DNA from: Candidatus Amesbacteria bacterium RIFOXYB1_FULL_44_23 | GTDB lineage: Bacteria > Patescibacteriota > Microgenomatia > CAZETR01 > Amesbacteraceae | Direction of reading: 5' to 3' | Length of the DNA: 32,210 nt | Assembly (NCBI GenBank): GCA_001773775.1 | Contig: MEXR01000043.1 | Span: 1 to 32,210 of the forward strand | Part shown: piece after piece, positions 1-7,815 of the stretch | How positions within the stretch are numbered: position 1 is the stretch's first letter | Layout: each line of letters starts with the position of its first letter | The notes under the pieces: generated by a model | The model's input: only the letters and a program-made list of their open reading frames with translations | Told to the model about the DNA's origin: nothing | The model's database searches: none | Translations under genes and position numbers: made by a program

Positions 1-175
1 CTCTGGCAGTACTTATCAAGCCTAAAATTGCAAAAATGGTGTTGGCGGCTGAACTAAGAGGACTTTTTGAGCGTTCTTTGTAGGCGGCTTTAATGTTTAG
101 GGTGGTGGCAGCCAAAGGAAGCATCCAGAGCAAATCAGGGTGGTTTCTAACCATTTTTTGAATCTCGGTTTTCAC
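1..175 (-). CDS. Partial unknown protein (N-terminus only)
   Basis: An open frame runs on the minus strand from a GTG at 175 (or an in-frame ATG at 154) off the left edge with no stop. The visible 58 residues begin VKTEIQKMVRNHPDLLWMLP and continue with a polar stretch (KAAYKERSKSP) and a more hydrophobic end (ANTIFAILGLIST) that could begin a membrane segment. I do not recognise a family. It is divergent from mltG, with 54 bp between them. The GTG has no clear ribosome binding site. The frame is open throughout and the composition looks coding, but the evidence is limited by truncation. Confidence 0.5.
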   Translation of the reverse strand, partial: MKTEIQKMVRNHPDLLWMLPLAATTLNIKAAYKERSKSPLSSAANTIFAILGLISTAR

Positions 176-217
176 GACTTATAGTATATCATTAAGCCCA
201 TTTTAATGAAAGTGTGG

Positions 218-230
218 TATTAATAGTCTA
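218..230 (+). promoter_or_regulatory. Extended -10 promoter abutting mltG
   Basis: TATTAA at 218-223 is preceded by TG plus one base (215-217), an extended -10 arrangement. The mltG ATG begins 6 nt after the box, so the expected transcription start falls on or next to the ATG at 230. No Shine-Dalgarno sequence lies between. This fits a leaderless mRNA. No good -35 is seen. Confidence 0.45.
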
Positions 231-1207
231 TGAAGAAAGTAGTCGTTGTGATTTTAGTTTTTCTGGCGCTTTTAGGAGTCGGAGGTTTTGTAACTTACGA
301 CAAGTTATTCGGAGCCGTGGACCCGAAATCGCCCCAGGAGAGCACATTTGTTGTGCCGATGAAGGAAGAGGAAGCCAAGACTATTTCTAGATTGAAAACA
401 GATGGATTTATAAAAGACACTTGGGCATTTAATTTTGTTTTGGGGTATAAAAAACTACGAGGGCAGATTAAGCCGGGCGGATATAATTTAGCCAAGAACT
501 TAAATGCCTGGCAGCTGGCTCAAAAAGTTACAGCAGCGCCTGATATGAAATGGATTGTAATTAAAGAAGGGATAAGAAAAGAACAAATTGCGGAATTGAT
601 GGCCACAAAATTCGGGTGGAGTCAAAAAGACGTAGATGACTGGAACGATTTGTATACCAGACAGAAGCTTGAGTATCTGGAAGGAGTGTATTTTCCGGAT
701 ACGTACTTAATTCCGGTTTCTGAAAAAAACTGGGAACTGGCGCAGAGACTGATTAATCGGTTTAACGAAAAATTTGCTCCGTTTGTAGAGAAATTTTACG
801 AAAAAAACATTCAGTGGACTACGGGCCTCAAAATTGCTTCACTAATCGAAAGAGAAACAGGTGACGTAAAAGATATGCCTCTAATCTCCGGAATTATCTG
901 GAAACGCCTGGAAATTGATATGCGACTGCAGATTGATGCTACCTTGCAATATGCCAAAGGCAAAGTCGGAGATAAATGGTGGAGTCTGGTCAAACCTGAA
1001 GACAAATACATCGATTCCCCTTACAACACATATCAAAACAAGGGCCTGCCGCCAACTCCGATTTGCAACCCCGGACTGGATGCAATTGAGGCGGCCTTAA
1101 ACCCGACCGAAACGGAGTGCTTGTTTTACCTGCACGATCCTTCCGGAACCATGCACTGTGCGGAAACTTACGAAGAACACATAGAGAATGTTAAGAAGTA
1201 TCTGTAG
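230..1207 (+). CDS. mltG: Endolytic murein transglycosylase MltG (YceG-like)
   Basis: MltG cuts nascent peptidoglycan strands at the outer face of the membrane and so sets glycan chain ends during wall synthesis. The 325-residue product starts with a short lysine patch and one hydrophobic anchor (about residues 4-22), as expected for a single-pass membrane protein. The family block is clear: GLKIASLIERETG carries the catalytic glutamate, followed by PLISGIIWKRL, then LQIDATLQYA, and near the end SPYNTYQNKGLPPTPICNPG. The length is typical. The start at 230 is supported by the position of the membrane anchor and by a -10 box just upstream with no ribosome binding site. The 3' end overlaps the convergent gene by 17 nt. 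Confidence 0.95.
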   Translation: MKKVVVVILVFLALLGVGGFVTYDKLFGAVDPKSPQESTFVVPMKEEEAKTISRLKTDGFIKDTWAFNFVLGYKKLRGQIKPGGYNLAKNLNAWQLAQKVTAAPDMKWIVIKEGIRKEQIAELMATKFGWSQKDVDDWNDLYTRQKLEYLEGVYFPDTYLIPVSEKNWELAQRLINRFNEKFAPFVEKFYEKNIQWTTGLKIASLIERETGDVKDMPLISGIIWKRLEIDMRLQIDATLQYAKGKVGDKWWSLVKPEDKYIDSPYNTYQNKGLPPTPICNPGLDAIEAALNPTETECLFYLHDPSGTMHCAETYEEHIENVKKYL

Positions 1208-1973
1208 AAACTCGGCCGACCAGATTCCAGTGAACTAAAGTGTTAATGGCTCTTTTTAGCTGGGCCTGCGATTTGTCAGGAGTCTCAAAATCCAAGCTGA
1301 TAACTATTCTGGGATCAATTCTTCCGGCTCTGAGAATTCTGGATAGCGAAGCGGGGAATCTTTGAAATCCAAGGCTAAGTTTTTCCAGGATATCTTTGTC
1401 GGTGTGGCTGCCGTTTGATATTGCAGTTTCTGCTGACGAATTACAAACGATAATGCCGTGAATTAATGAGGCGAATATTCTGCAATAACCCTTAAAGGCC
1501 TGGATGTCTCTTTTGTAACTAGGCAGGTTTCCATACTGAGCATTCAGTGCTTCCGCGAATACGAATTGGTCAATCAGGCCGCGTTCATAAAGAGTGATTA
1601 AGCGGTCAACCTGAGAGTTGGTAATTAGTTTGGCAATTCCGACAGCTGCAAAACCCAGGTTGTAAATCATGGCGTCGAAGTCGTCTCTTTTCAGATTGTC
1701 CGGTTTTCTGGCTTGGGACTCGTCGGGTTGAACGTGTACGGCGATGGGGTAGGCTTGAGCCGACTCTATTTGATTTAAAACGGTGGACTTTCCCCATCTG
1801 GGCATACCGGTAACCAAAATGCCCATATTTTCAATCCGGTCTAATTCAAAACTTTCATCCGGCCTAAGTTTGTGTTTGTGCCTTCGATAAACAAGTCGGG
1901 TGTGTTTACATATCTCTTCTGCAGTAAGTAATTCAAGACTAGATTCACCAAAATTTTTTTCCACCTCTGCCAT
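1191..1973 (-). CDS. P-loop kinase-like ATPase
   Basis: A 260-residue protein if started at the ATG at 1973; a TTG further out at 2009 would add 12 residues but is less likely. A Walker A loop GMPRWGKS is at about residues 56-63, preceded by the hydrophobic strand MGILVT. LYERGLIDQFVFAEAL recalls the DRG/DRW region of thymidylate-kinase-like or AAA_33-type nucleotide kinases, and a late basic stretch (ILRAGRIDP) could be part of a lid. I infer a small-molecule or nucleotide kinase fold; the substrate cannot be told. The next gene on this strand, metK, ends 48 nt upstream of the ATG, so the two may be co-transcribed. The 3' end overlaps mltG convergently. Confidence 0.6.
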   Translation of the reverse strand: MAEVEKNFGESSLELLTAEEICKHTRLVYRRHKHKLRPDESFELDRIENMGILVTGMPRWGKSTVLNQIESAQAYPIAVHVQPDESQARKPDNLKRDDFDAMIYNLGFAAVGIAKLITNSQVDRLITLYERGLIDQFVFAEALNAQYGNLPSYKRDIQAFKGYCRIFASLIHGIIVCNSSAETAISNGSHTDKDILEKLSLGFQRFPASLSRILRAGRIDPRIVISLDFETPDKSQAQLKRAINTLVHWNLVGRVSTDTS

Positions 1974-2021
1974 TTGAGGTGAATATATGATGAATTTGAA
2001 CAAAGTCAAATGTTACCCGCT

Positions 2022-3134
2022 TTACAATTGGACAATTTTTTCCCAGGGAAATTCCGGGCGACCAAAATGCCCGTAGCGGGCAGTGGGTTCGTAAATCGGC
2101 TGGCGGAGGTTTAAGCCTTCGACAATTCCTTTGACCGAAAGATCCAAAAGTTTGCGGAAAGCAAAATCTTCCAGTGCTGGTTGAGATACTTTTTGTGAGC
2201 CAAAGGTTTCGATCGAAGTTGTGATGGGTTTGGGCTGGCCGATGACGTAGGCCAGTTGGACTTCGCAGCGGCCGGCAAGTTTGTGAGCCACAACGTTTTT
2301 GGCTATGTATCTGGCTGCGTAAGCCGCACTCCGGTCAACTTTACTGGGATCTTTGCCGGACATGGCTCCTCCGCCCATTCGGGACATGCCGCCATACGTG
2401 TCGACAATCAACTTGCGGCCGGTTAAGCCGGTATCGCTAGCCGGGCCGCCTATTTCCCATCTGCCGGTGCCGTTAATTATGAGTTCACTTTTTTTGATTG
2501 AGTATCCGTATTGGGAGAGGACCGGGGAGACCAGATATTTGTAAAGATCGTGGTAAAGCTGAACGTTAGAGATTTTGGGATCGTTGGGGACTGCTACTAC
2601 GACCTGGTTAACCTTAAACGGCCGGCCGTTTTTATATTCGACTTTAACTTCGCTTTTGCCGTCGGGGCGAAGATAGTTAAGTTTTTTTGACTGCCTTAAC
2701 TGGTCCATTTTTTCCACCAACCGGTGAGAAAGAGTTATCGGAAGCGGCATTAATTCTTCAGTTTCGTTTACGGCATAGCCAAACATCATGCCCTGATCCC
2801 CTGCCCCGTCTAAATCGACTCCCAGGGCAATATCGGGAGACTGATGATGGATGGCCACTTTAACCTTTGAAGTATGGGAAAAATGATAGGCTTTTTTGGT
2901 GTAGCCTAATTTTTTAATGACTGACCTGGCGATTTGCTCATATGGAATTTTGTGTTTACAAGTAACTTCTCCGGCAATTACTAATTGTTCGTAGGTGGCC
3001 AGACATTCCACTCCGACTCTGGCTTTGGAGTCTTTGGTCAAAACCGCATCCAGAATAGCATCAGAAATCTGATCGCAAATTTTATCGGGATGGCCGGAAG
3101 CAACTGATTCAGAAGTGAAGTATTTGTAATTCAT
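2022..3134 (-). CDS. metK: S-adenosylmethionine synthetase
   Basis: MetK makes S-adenosylmethionine from methionine and ATP in the cytoplasm. The 370-residue protein shows the family hallmarks: SGHPDKICDQISDAILD at the N-terminus (ATP and metal binding), GAGDQGMMFGYA in the middle (a family signature) and GGGAMSGKDPSKVDRSAAY, the glycine-rich phosphate-binding loop. The length is a little below the usual 380-400. The ATG at 3134 has a good Shine-Dalgarno sequence, AAGGAAG, 5 nt upstream. That site lies in the 3' arm of a hairpin which follows a SAM-I riboswitch, so the gene is very probably repressed by its own product at the level of translation. The SAM made here would serve the methyltransferases in this window among others. 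Confidence 0.97.
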   Translation of the reverse strand: MNYKYFTSESVASGHPDKICDQISDAILDAVLTKDSKARVGVECLATYEQLVIAGEVTCKHKIPYEQIARSVIKKLGYTKKAYHFSHTSKVKVAIHHQSPDIALGVDLDGAGDQGMMFGYAVNETEELMPLPITLSHRLVEKMDQLRQSKKLNYLRPDGKSEVKVEYKNGRPFKVNQVVVAVPNDPKISNVQLYHDLYKYLVSPVLSQYGYSIKKSELIINGTGRWEIGGPASDTGLTGRKLIVDTYGGMSRMGGGAMSGKDPSKVDRSAAYAARYIAKNVVAHKLAGRCEVQLAYVIGQPKPITTSIETFGSQKVSQPALEDFAFRKLLDLSVKGIVEGLNLRQPIYEPTARYGHFGRPEFPWEKIVQL

Positions 3135-3141
3135 ATGGCTT

Positions 3142-3248
3142 CCTTACTTTGTTTAAGTAAGGCGTATTTAATCTAGAATTAGCACCTTTACCTTTTTTAG
3201 GTTGCTGGATGGATTATCGGGCTAGTTCCCTCCCCATCCTCTAAATAC
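3142..3248 (-). promoter_or_regulatory. SAM-I (S-box) riboswitch with ribosome-site-sequestering hairpin
   Basis: Read on the minus strand, the S-box core is present in order: P1 5' arm GTATTTA (3242-3248); P2 with GGATGG pairing CCATCC; the kink-turn and loop segment GGAGGGAACTAGCCCGAT; GCAACC; P3 (ACCT pairing AGGT); the J3/4 signature AAAGGTGCTAATTC (3176-3189); and the P1 3' arm TAAATAC (3164-3170). P4 is very short or absent. Right after P1 comes a perfect 8-bp hairpin, CCTTACTT with AAGTAAGG (3155-3162 with 3142-3149), whose 3' arm holds part of the metK Shine-Dalgarno sequence. There is no U-run, so control is probably translational: SAM binding stabilises P1 and leaves the hairpin free to hide the site. 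Alternative pairings in the unbound state were not resolved. Confidence 0.92.
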
Positions 3249-3255
3249 TGGTAGA

Positions 3256-3264
3256 AGTATATCA
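3256..3264 (-). promoter_or_regulatory. Extended -10 promoter of the riboswitch-metK transcript
   Basis: On the minus strand TGATATACT forms an extended -10 (TGn plus TATACT; hexamer 3256-3261). The predicted start, about 3249, lies one base before the first base of riboswitch P1 (3248), so the aptamer would sit at the 5' end of the RNA. The same TTTGTGATA-ACT string precedes the ATPase gene that starts at 22120. Confidence 0.55.
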
Positions 3265-3268
3265 CAAA

Positions 3269-4222
3269 CTAGCGAATTTCCCTGATACTGAAGAGTTTAT
3301 ACTGAGCTTCGTCAATTAAGTCGTTTCGAACGAAAACTGAAGTGCCGGGATCAAGAAGTACTTTTTCCGGACCGTAACCACATTTGGCCACGGTATCCAT
3401 TCCGGAGTCGGTTTGAGACCAGGAACCGGAGTCGGTGTACTGGGCCAATTTTTCCCAGGTGCCGCCGTTTTTACCATCAGTCATGTCCCGATAAAGTTCG
3501 AGTTTGACTGACTTTTGGTCCGGGTTAGTTCTGACCACAAACTTCATGCCAACCCAGACATTTTTAGGCAGAGTGCCATTTGGGGTATTCCAGGAAGTCT
3601 TATTGTTTTCGCTGGGCATGTTGACGCTGTAAGCGCCTTCGTGAACGACTTCTTTTTGAAATACGGCCCGGCCGTCATATAAAATTCTGCCGTAATACGA
3701 TCTGCCCAGGCAGGGGTCGGAGTCGGCTACGTCCTGATGTTCACTTCTGGTGCCGATGACAAAACCCTGGGACGAGGCTACACCAAATTCGGAAACCCGT
3801 TTGCCGTAGAGAGTGACTTCCACATTTTCCCATTTCAATTTCCGCTTCGGGTCATAAACATACATTCTGGGGGAGCTTCCGGAAATAGTGGCCAGGCCAT
3901 TGCCGTCAAGTTTGACTACCCCATTACCACGGGCAACAAATTCGTTATCGAAAGGATCCACGTCGCCTGAGTTTAAGGTTTGTTTCTGGCCATTGTTCCA
4001 GTCTGAATACCAGACTCTTCCCCCCGGAAGATCCGGATACAGCTTTTCGAGACCGAATTTATCCAATTCTTTTGGTTTGACCTCTTTTTTTGTGGGCGCT
4101 AAGGTTACGGTTGGTGACGAAACTTGAGGAAGGTCATTAACAACCGGAGCCGGCTTTTGAGATATCAAAACAATTCCGGCGATAATTAAAATTAATCCGA
4201 TAATGATTGCACTTTCTTTCAT
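3269..4222 (-). CDS. Membrane-anchored lyase-like jelly-roll protein
   Basis: A 317-residue protein from the ATG at 4222; a GTG at 4243 would add seven residues. It begins with a signal anchor (MKESAIIIGLILIIAGIVLI) and a Pro/Thr/Val-rich spacer, then a single extracytoplasmic domain. The pattern YPDLPGGRVWYSDWNNGQ, the segment PRMYVYDPKRKLKWENVEVT, the basic GKRVSEFG and the later YGRILYDGRAVFQKEVVH recall the Cip1/glucuronan-lyase-like beta-jelly-roll family (PL20 type); this is a judgement from memory of the family, not a search. Cysteines in DPCLGRS and AKCGYG could pair. It is the last gene of the polysaccharide operon and starts just after the stop of the lyase-deacetylase gene, so it probably acts on, or binds, the same uronic-acid-type polymer outside the cell. 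Confidence 0.6.
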   Translation of the reverse strand: MKESAIIIGLILIIAGIVLISQKPAPVVNDLPQVSSPTVTLAPTKKEVKPKELDKFGLEKLYPDLPGGRVWYSDWNNGQKQTLNSGDVDPFDNEFVARGNGVVKLDGNGLATISGSSPRMYVYDPKRKLKWENVEVTLYGKRVSEFGVASSQGFVIGTRSEHQDVADSDPCLGRSYYGRILYDGRAVFQKEVVHEGAYSVNMPSENNKTSWNTPNGTLPKNVWVGMKFVVRTNPDQKSVKLELYRDMTDGKNGGTWEKLAQYTDSGSWSQTDSGMDTVAKCGYGPEKVLLDPGTSVFVRNDLIDEAQYKLFSIREIR

Positions 4223-4248
4223 AGACTTATTGCAGTGTAGCACACGAC

Positions 4249-7200
4249 TTAGCTGGCTAATACCCTGAACACTTTGGCAAAGGCGTTGGTAATTAAGTAG
4301 ATTAAATAGTTACTTTTATTTAAGCTGACTTCCATTTGCCGCGGATAAGGTCGGGCGTCAAATTTTTGATATTGGGTGATTTTTACAGAATAAGTTTCTT
4401 GGGTGGAAACGGACCGGAACATTTTGAACTTATCAACCTTAACACCTTTGATTTTTGATTCGACGGAAATTGTGTGGGCGCCTTTTTTAAGTTGGGCCGT
4501 GACGGTATATCCGCAGTAATATTGGTTTTTGTACAGCGTACATTTTTCGGCCGAAGCGGTTTTACCCACCGGTCTTTTGATTCCATCCACAAAAATATCG
4601 ACAGTGTTTTCCTGGGCATAAACAGGGAGGCTTGCGGCGTTAACAGTACCAAAAACCTCAATGGTGTAGGTATCATCCCGGGAAACAATGAATTTGTTGG
4701 AGATGCGATCTCCGGCATCCCATAAATCAACGATTCCGTAGGAGCTGGGTGTGGGGTCGTAAGAAGACAGGGGTCTAATGCTTTGGCCCGGGTCGTTATC
4801 AATTCTGTAGCCTTCTTCAAACTGCCACCAGGAGTTATAGCCGATGGAGTTTTCAATTTGTTTTGGTGTTAATAACTCCGGCTTGAAGTAGTGCATGTGC
4901 CAAACAAATTCCGTTCCGAATCCGGCGGTTGTCGGGCGGGGCTCCCGCCAGGAGTTATCTTTGGCAATATCCCTGCCGGCTTGGTAATACTTTTTGGTTA
5001 GGTTGACGATGTTTTGATTTTGTTCTCCCCCGGGATAGGCAAACATGGTTACCCGGTAGCCCTGACTCTCCAGCATTTTTCGGGATTCTTCGAGTTGGTA
5101 AACCAGTTCTTTTTGGTTGTAGCGATAGGTCATCAGGTTTCCGGCATTGACGGTGTGAGAACCGATTTCGTTACCGTTTCGGTACAATTCGTCCAATTCA
5201 CTAAGATTCAGGTAGACAGGATTATCGTTGAGGACTCTTTGAGAAATGATGTAAAAAGTAGCAACTGCTCCGTATTTTCTGAAGACGCGGTAGCCGTTGG
5301 TGAAATGATCCTTTCTGCCGTCATCAAAATTAATGACACAGGCTCTTTGAGGAACTTTTTCGGCTTTTAAAACATAGTTTTCCATGATGTCACCGAAAGT
5401 AAACCAGCGGCAGCCGGAAGTATTGGTCAGATAGTCGATTTGTTTTTCAAAATCCGAAACGTGCATCTCCAAACTGGGACTGACGATCTTTTGATCGTCA
5501 TCAATTACATGGTGGTAGCCTAGGATGGGGACGAAGTCTTCCTGTTCGTAAATTCTGAAAGTTTTGATTGCGGGATTTCCGGGAATATTTAAATTCAGTT
5601 TTTGGTCAATGGAATAGTAAGTATCAACTCCGGATATTTCGGCTACGTAAGACGGCCTTTTGGCATATTCCGGATTTGGGTCCGGCTGTTTGGGACTAAT
5701 AACCAGGCTTTGGTCGGCAGCAACTTTTACCTCAAATTTTTCGCTTCCCGGACCAGTTAGCTGCCAATCAGTTTTGCTTTGAGCTAGCTCCATCTGATAC
5801 TCGGCAACCGGTTTTGTGGCGGCCTTGGATTCGGTAAAAAAGTTAACTTCAGCGCTGCTTAGACTTAGTTTGTAAACGCCTTTTTTGGTGACAACGGTAA
5901 TTAAATTATCATTTGAGACGCCGGCGGAAACCAGTCCGCTTTTACTGCCTATTTCCAGCAGAGTTACAAAGGAAGCATTCTGGCTACTGGTTTTGGTTGT
6001 TACTGTGGGACAGGCGACGGTTATTTCATACTCAAAAGAACAAAGTCCGTCTTTAACACTAATCTCTCCACCCTGAATTAACTGATGAATGGTTAGCTTC
6101 TGATTGTCGCCTCCCCAGTCGGCAACCAATTTTCCGTCTTTGATTTCAGTTTTAGCCTGGGGAAATAAATGAAATTGCTGCTCGTAATCATGATCTTTGG
6201 CTGAAATCAGCCGGTCAACTACAACTACAAAATCATGACCCAATAAGGCAACGGATCTTTGGTGCACGGTTTGAGGGTAAAGAGTGTGCTGGGCTGAATG
6301 GATGGTGTAGCCATCTTTTTGCACGAATTTTCCGGGGACCGGAGAGCCGGTTCGTTGGTTTTGTCCGTCAACGATTACGGTATTGTGTCCGGAAGTCCCG
6401 TGAAAGTAATTACGCAACTGGTTCTGGGCTTCGTAGGTGTACAGGCCGGTATCGGTGATCATGGTTTGGCCGTTACTGAAGTGGTTGATATTCAAAGCAT
6501 CCAGGTCGCTATGGTTGGTTCGGTAGGGACCGACGTCGAATATGACCTGGGTTTGATCGGCAAACTTGTTTTCAAACTTGGTTTTTTTGTCCCAGCCGGA
6601 GCGCATGATGGTTTGGCCGGTGGTGGGATAGTATTTGCTTAAATCTTTAGGCTTCTGGCCCTGCCGGCCTTGCGTTAAAACATACAAAAACTCAGGATTT
6701 TCTTTGGAAATTTCCTTAAAAGTGCCGGTATTTCCGATTTGCCGATCAAGGGAGGCCCCTACAATGGGCACTTTTAAATTAGGCTGGAGAATATAAGTGG
6801 CATAGGAGACCATTTTTTTAATTTTTTCTCGAGATGCAAGATCCAGGCCGACTTTATTTTGGGCTATGTACTCATAAATTTTCCAATATTTTTCCAGTGC
6901 GTAAAAGTGATAATAGGGCGAATTTTCAACCAGTGCCCCGTCCTCATCGACTATCGTATCAAGGCTGTTTTTTATTCTCTGTTGAGCTACCTGCTTCCAT
7001 TTTTCGGACCCGAGAAGATCCGGGAAATTAACACCCAGAAGCAAGAGGGCAGCAGCCTGGCTGATGCCGTGGTTGTGTAGGGGTTCGTAGTGGGCCTCGT
7101 TTAACATAAATTCCCCGTGAACCTGTAGTGATTTGAGAATTTTCTCGCTTAAGTCCAAAGGCAAAGCCCCTTCCTGTCTTAGCTTCCACCAGGTATTTAG

Positions 7201-7815
7201 TAGAGTCATGGATCTGAAGGCTACGGCATGATAGTCGTCCCAGGCGTGGGGTTTGCCTGCTCCTTCATCAAGAAAACTGCCGACAGTTTCGACTAATAAT
7301 TTTTGATATTTATCCTGACCGGTTTGTTTAAATGCGTAAAGTAAGTGTCTGGTTTCCCGCAAGCTATAGTACATGAAACGCCAGTACCTTTCGTTAAACG
7401 GATCTTCTTCCCAGGTGGGAGGAAATGACATTTCAATCGGTTCGTAGCGGTCAAACGGCTGCAGACCGGCAATCATCATGTCGGCTGATTTGATATCTCC
7501 CTGGTCGAGAAAGTCGTAGACGATTTCTTTACCGGTGGAAACGGTTGGGTAACTATCAAATATGTGCAACCAGGCTGAGGGACTAGCCTCTGGCCGACAC
7601 AGGTTGCCGTTGGAAGTTTTAATAAAGACCAGGTCAGGGGCACAGCTGAAGGTTTGCTGAGCCTTGGTGATCTTAGTTGTCGTGTGCAGAACTTCGACCA
7701 GCTTTTGATATGTGCCTTTGAGCCAAAAACGATGATACTTTCCGGCTACGGCGACGAAAATTATGATAGCCAGTAGCAGAAACGGAACTTCTTTGGGCTT
7801 TAACCTCTTGACCAT
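4249..7815 (-). CDS. Heparinase II/III-type lyase fused to NodB-type deacetylase domain
   Basis: A 1188-residue multidomain envelope protein. Order: a short basic N-terminus and one membrane segment (about 10-28); a helical toroid like alginate and heparinase II/III lyases (about 120-340); the heparinase II/III beta domain with NHSDLDALNINHFSNGQ, ITDTGLYTYE and YFHGTSGHNTVIVDG (about 430-490); a linker; a polysaccharide deacetylase (CE4/NodB) domain starting VPILGYHHV with NFDDGRKD (Asp831/832), SHTVNAGN (His887) and FAYPGG; and a C-terminal beta-sandwich like a carbohydrate-binding module (about 1010-1150). In the CE4 HxxxH motif the second His is Ala891, so metal binding may be weak or lost. 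The GT2 synthase gene overlaps its start by 16 nt, suggesting coupled translation. Likely role: trimming and de-N-acetylating, or just guiding, the polymer made by that synthase. Confidence 0.85.
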   Translation of the reverse strand: MVKRLKPKEVPFLLLAIIIFVAVAGKYHRFWLKGTYQKLVEVLHTTTKITKAQQTFSCAPDLVFIKTSNGNLCRPEASPSAWLHIFDSYPTVSTGKEIVYDFLDQGDIKSADMMIAGLQPFDRYEPIEMSFPPTWEEDPFNERYWRFMYYSLRETRHLLYAFKQTGQDKYQKLLVETVGSFLDEGAGKPHAWDDYHAVAFRSMTLLNTWWKLRQEGALPLDLSEKILKSLQVHGEFMLNEAHYEPLHNHGISQAAALLLLGVNFPDLLGSEKWKQVAQQRIKNSLDTIVDEDGALVENSPYYHFYALEKYWKIYEYIAQNKVGLDLASREKIKKMVSYATYILQPNLKVPIVGASLDRQIGNTGTFKEISKENPEFLYVLTQGRQGQKPKDLSKYYPTTGQTIMRSGWDKKTKFENKFADQTQVIFDVGPYRTNHSDLDALNINHFSNGQTMITDTGLYTYEAQNQLRNYFHGTSGHNTVIVDGQNQRTGSPVPGKFVQKDGYTIHSAQHTLYPQTVHQRSVALLGHDFVVVVDRLISAKDHDYEQQFHLFPQAKTEIKDGKLVADWGGDNQKLTIHQLIQGGEISVKDGLCSFEYEITVACPTVTTKTSSQNASFVTLLEIGSKSGLVSAGVSNDNLITVVTKKGVYKLSLSSAEVNFFTESKAATKPVAEYQMELAQSKTDWQLTGPGSEKFEVKVAADQSLVISPKQPDPNPEYAKRPSYVAEISGVDTYYSIDQKLNLNIPGNPAIKTFRIYEQEDFVPILGYHHVIDDDQKIVSPSLEMHVSDFEKQIDYLTNTSGCRWFTFGDIMENYVLKAEKVPQRACVINFDDGRKDHFTNGYRVFRKYGAVATFYIISQRVLNDNPVYLNLSELDELYRNGNEIGSHTVNAGNLMTYRYNQKELVYQLEESRKMLESQGYRVTMFAYPGGEQNQNIVNLTKKYYQAGRDIAKDNSWREPRPTTAGFGTEFVWHMHYFKPELLTPKQIENSIGYNSWWQFEEGYRIDNDPGQSIRPLSSYDPTPSSYGIVDLWDAGDRISNKFIVSRDDTYTIEVFGTVNAASLPVYAQENTVDIFVDGIKRPVGKTASAEKCTLYKNQYYCGYTVTAQLKKGAHTISVESKIKGVKVDKFKMFRSVSTQETYSVKITQYQKFDARPYPRQMEVSLNKSNYLIYLITNAFAKVFRVLAS

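Noticed and set aside
4383-4856. 157-codon open frame inside the lyase-deacetylase gene
   Set aside because: Same strand but another frame of a clear long gene; low-complexity product without motifs or a ribosome site.
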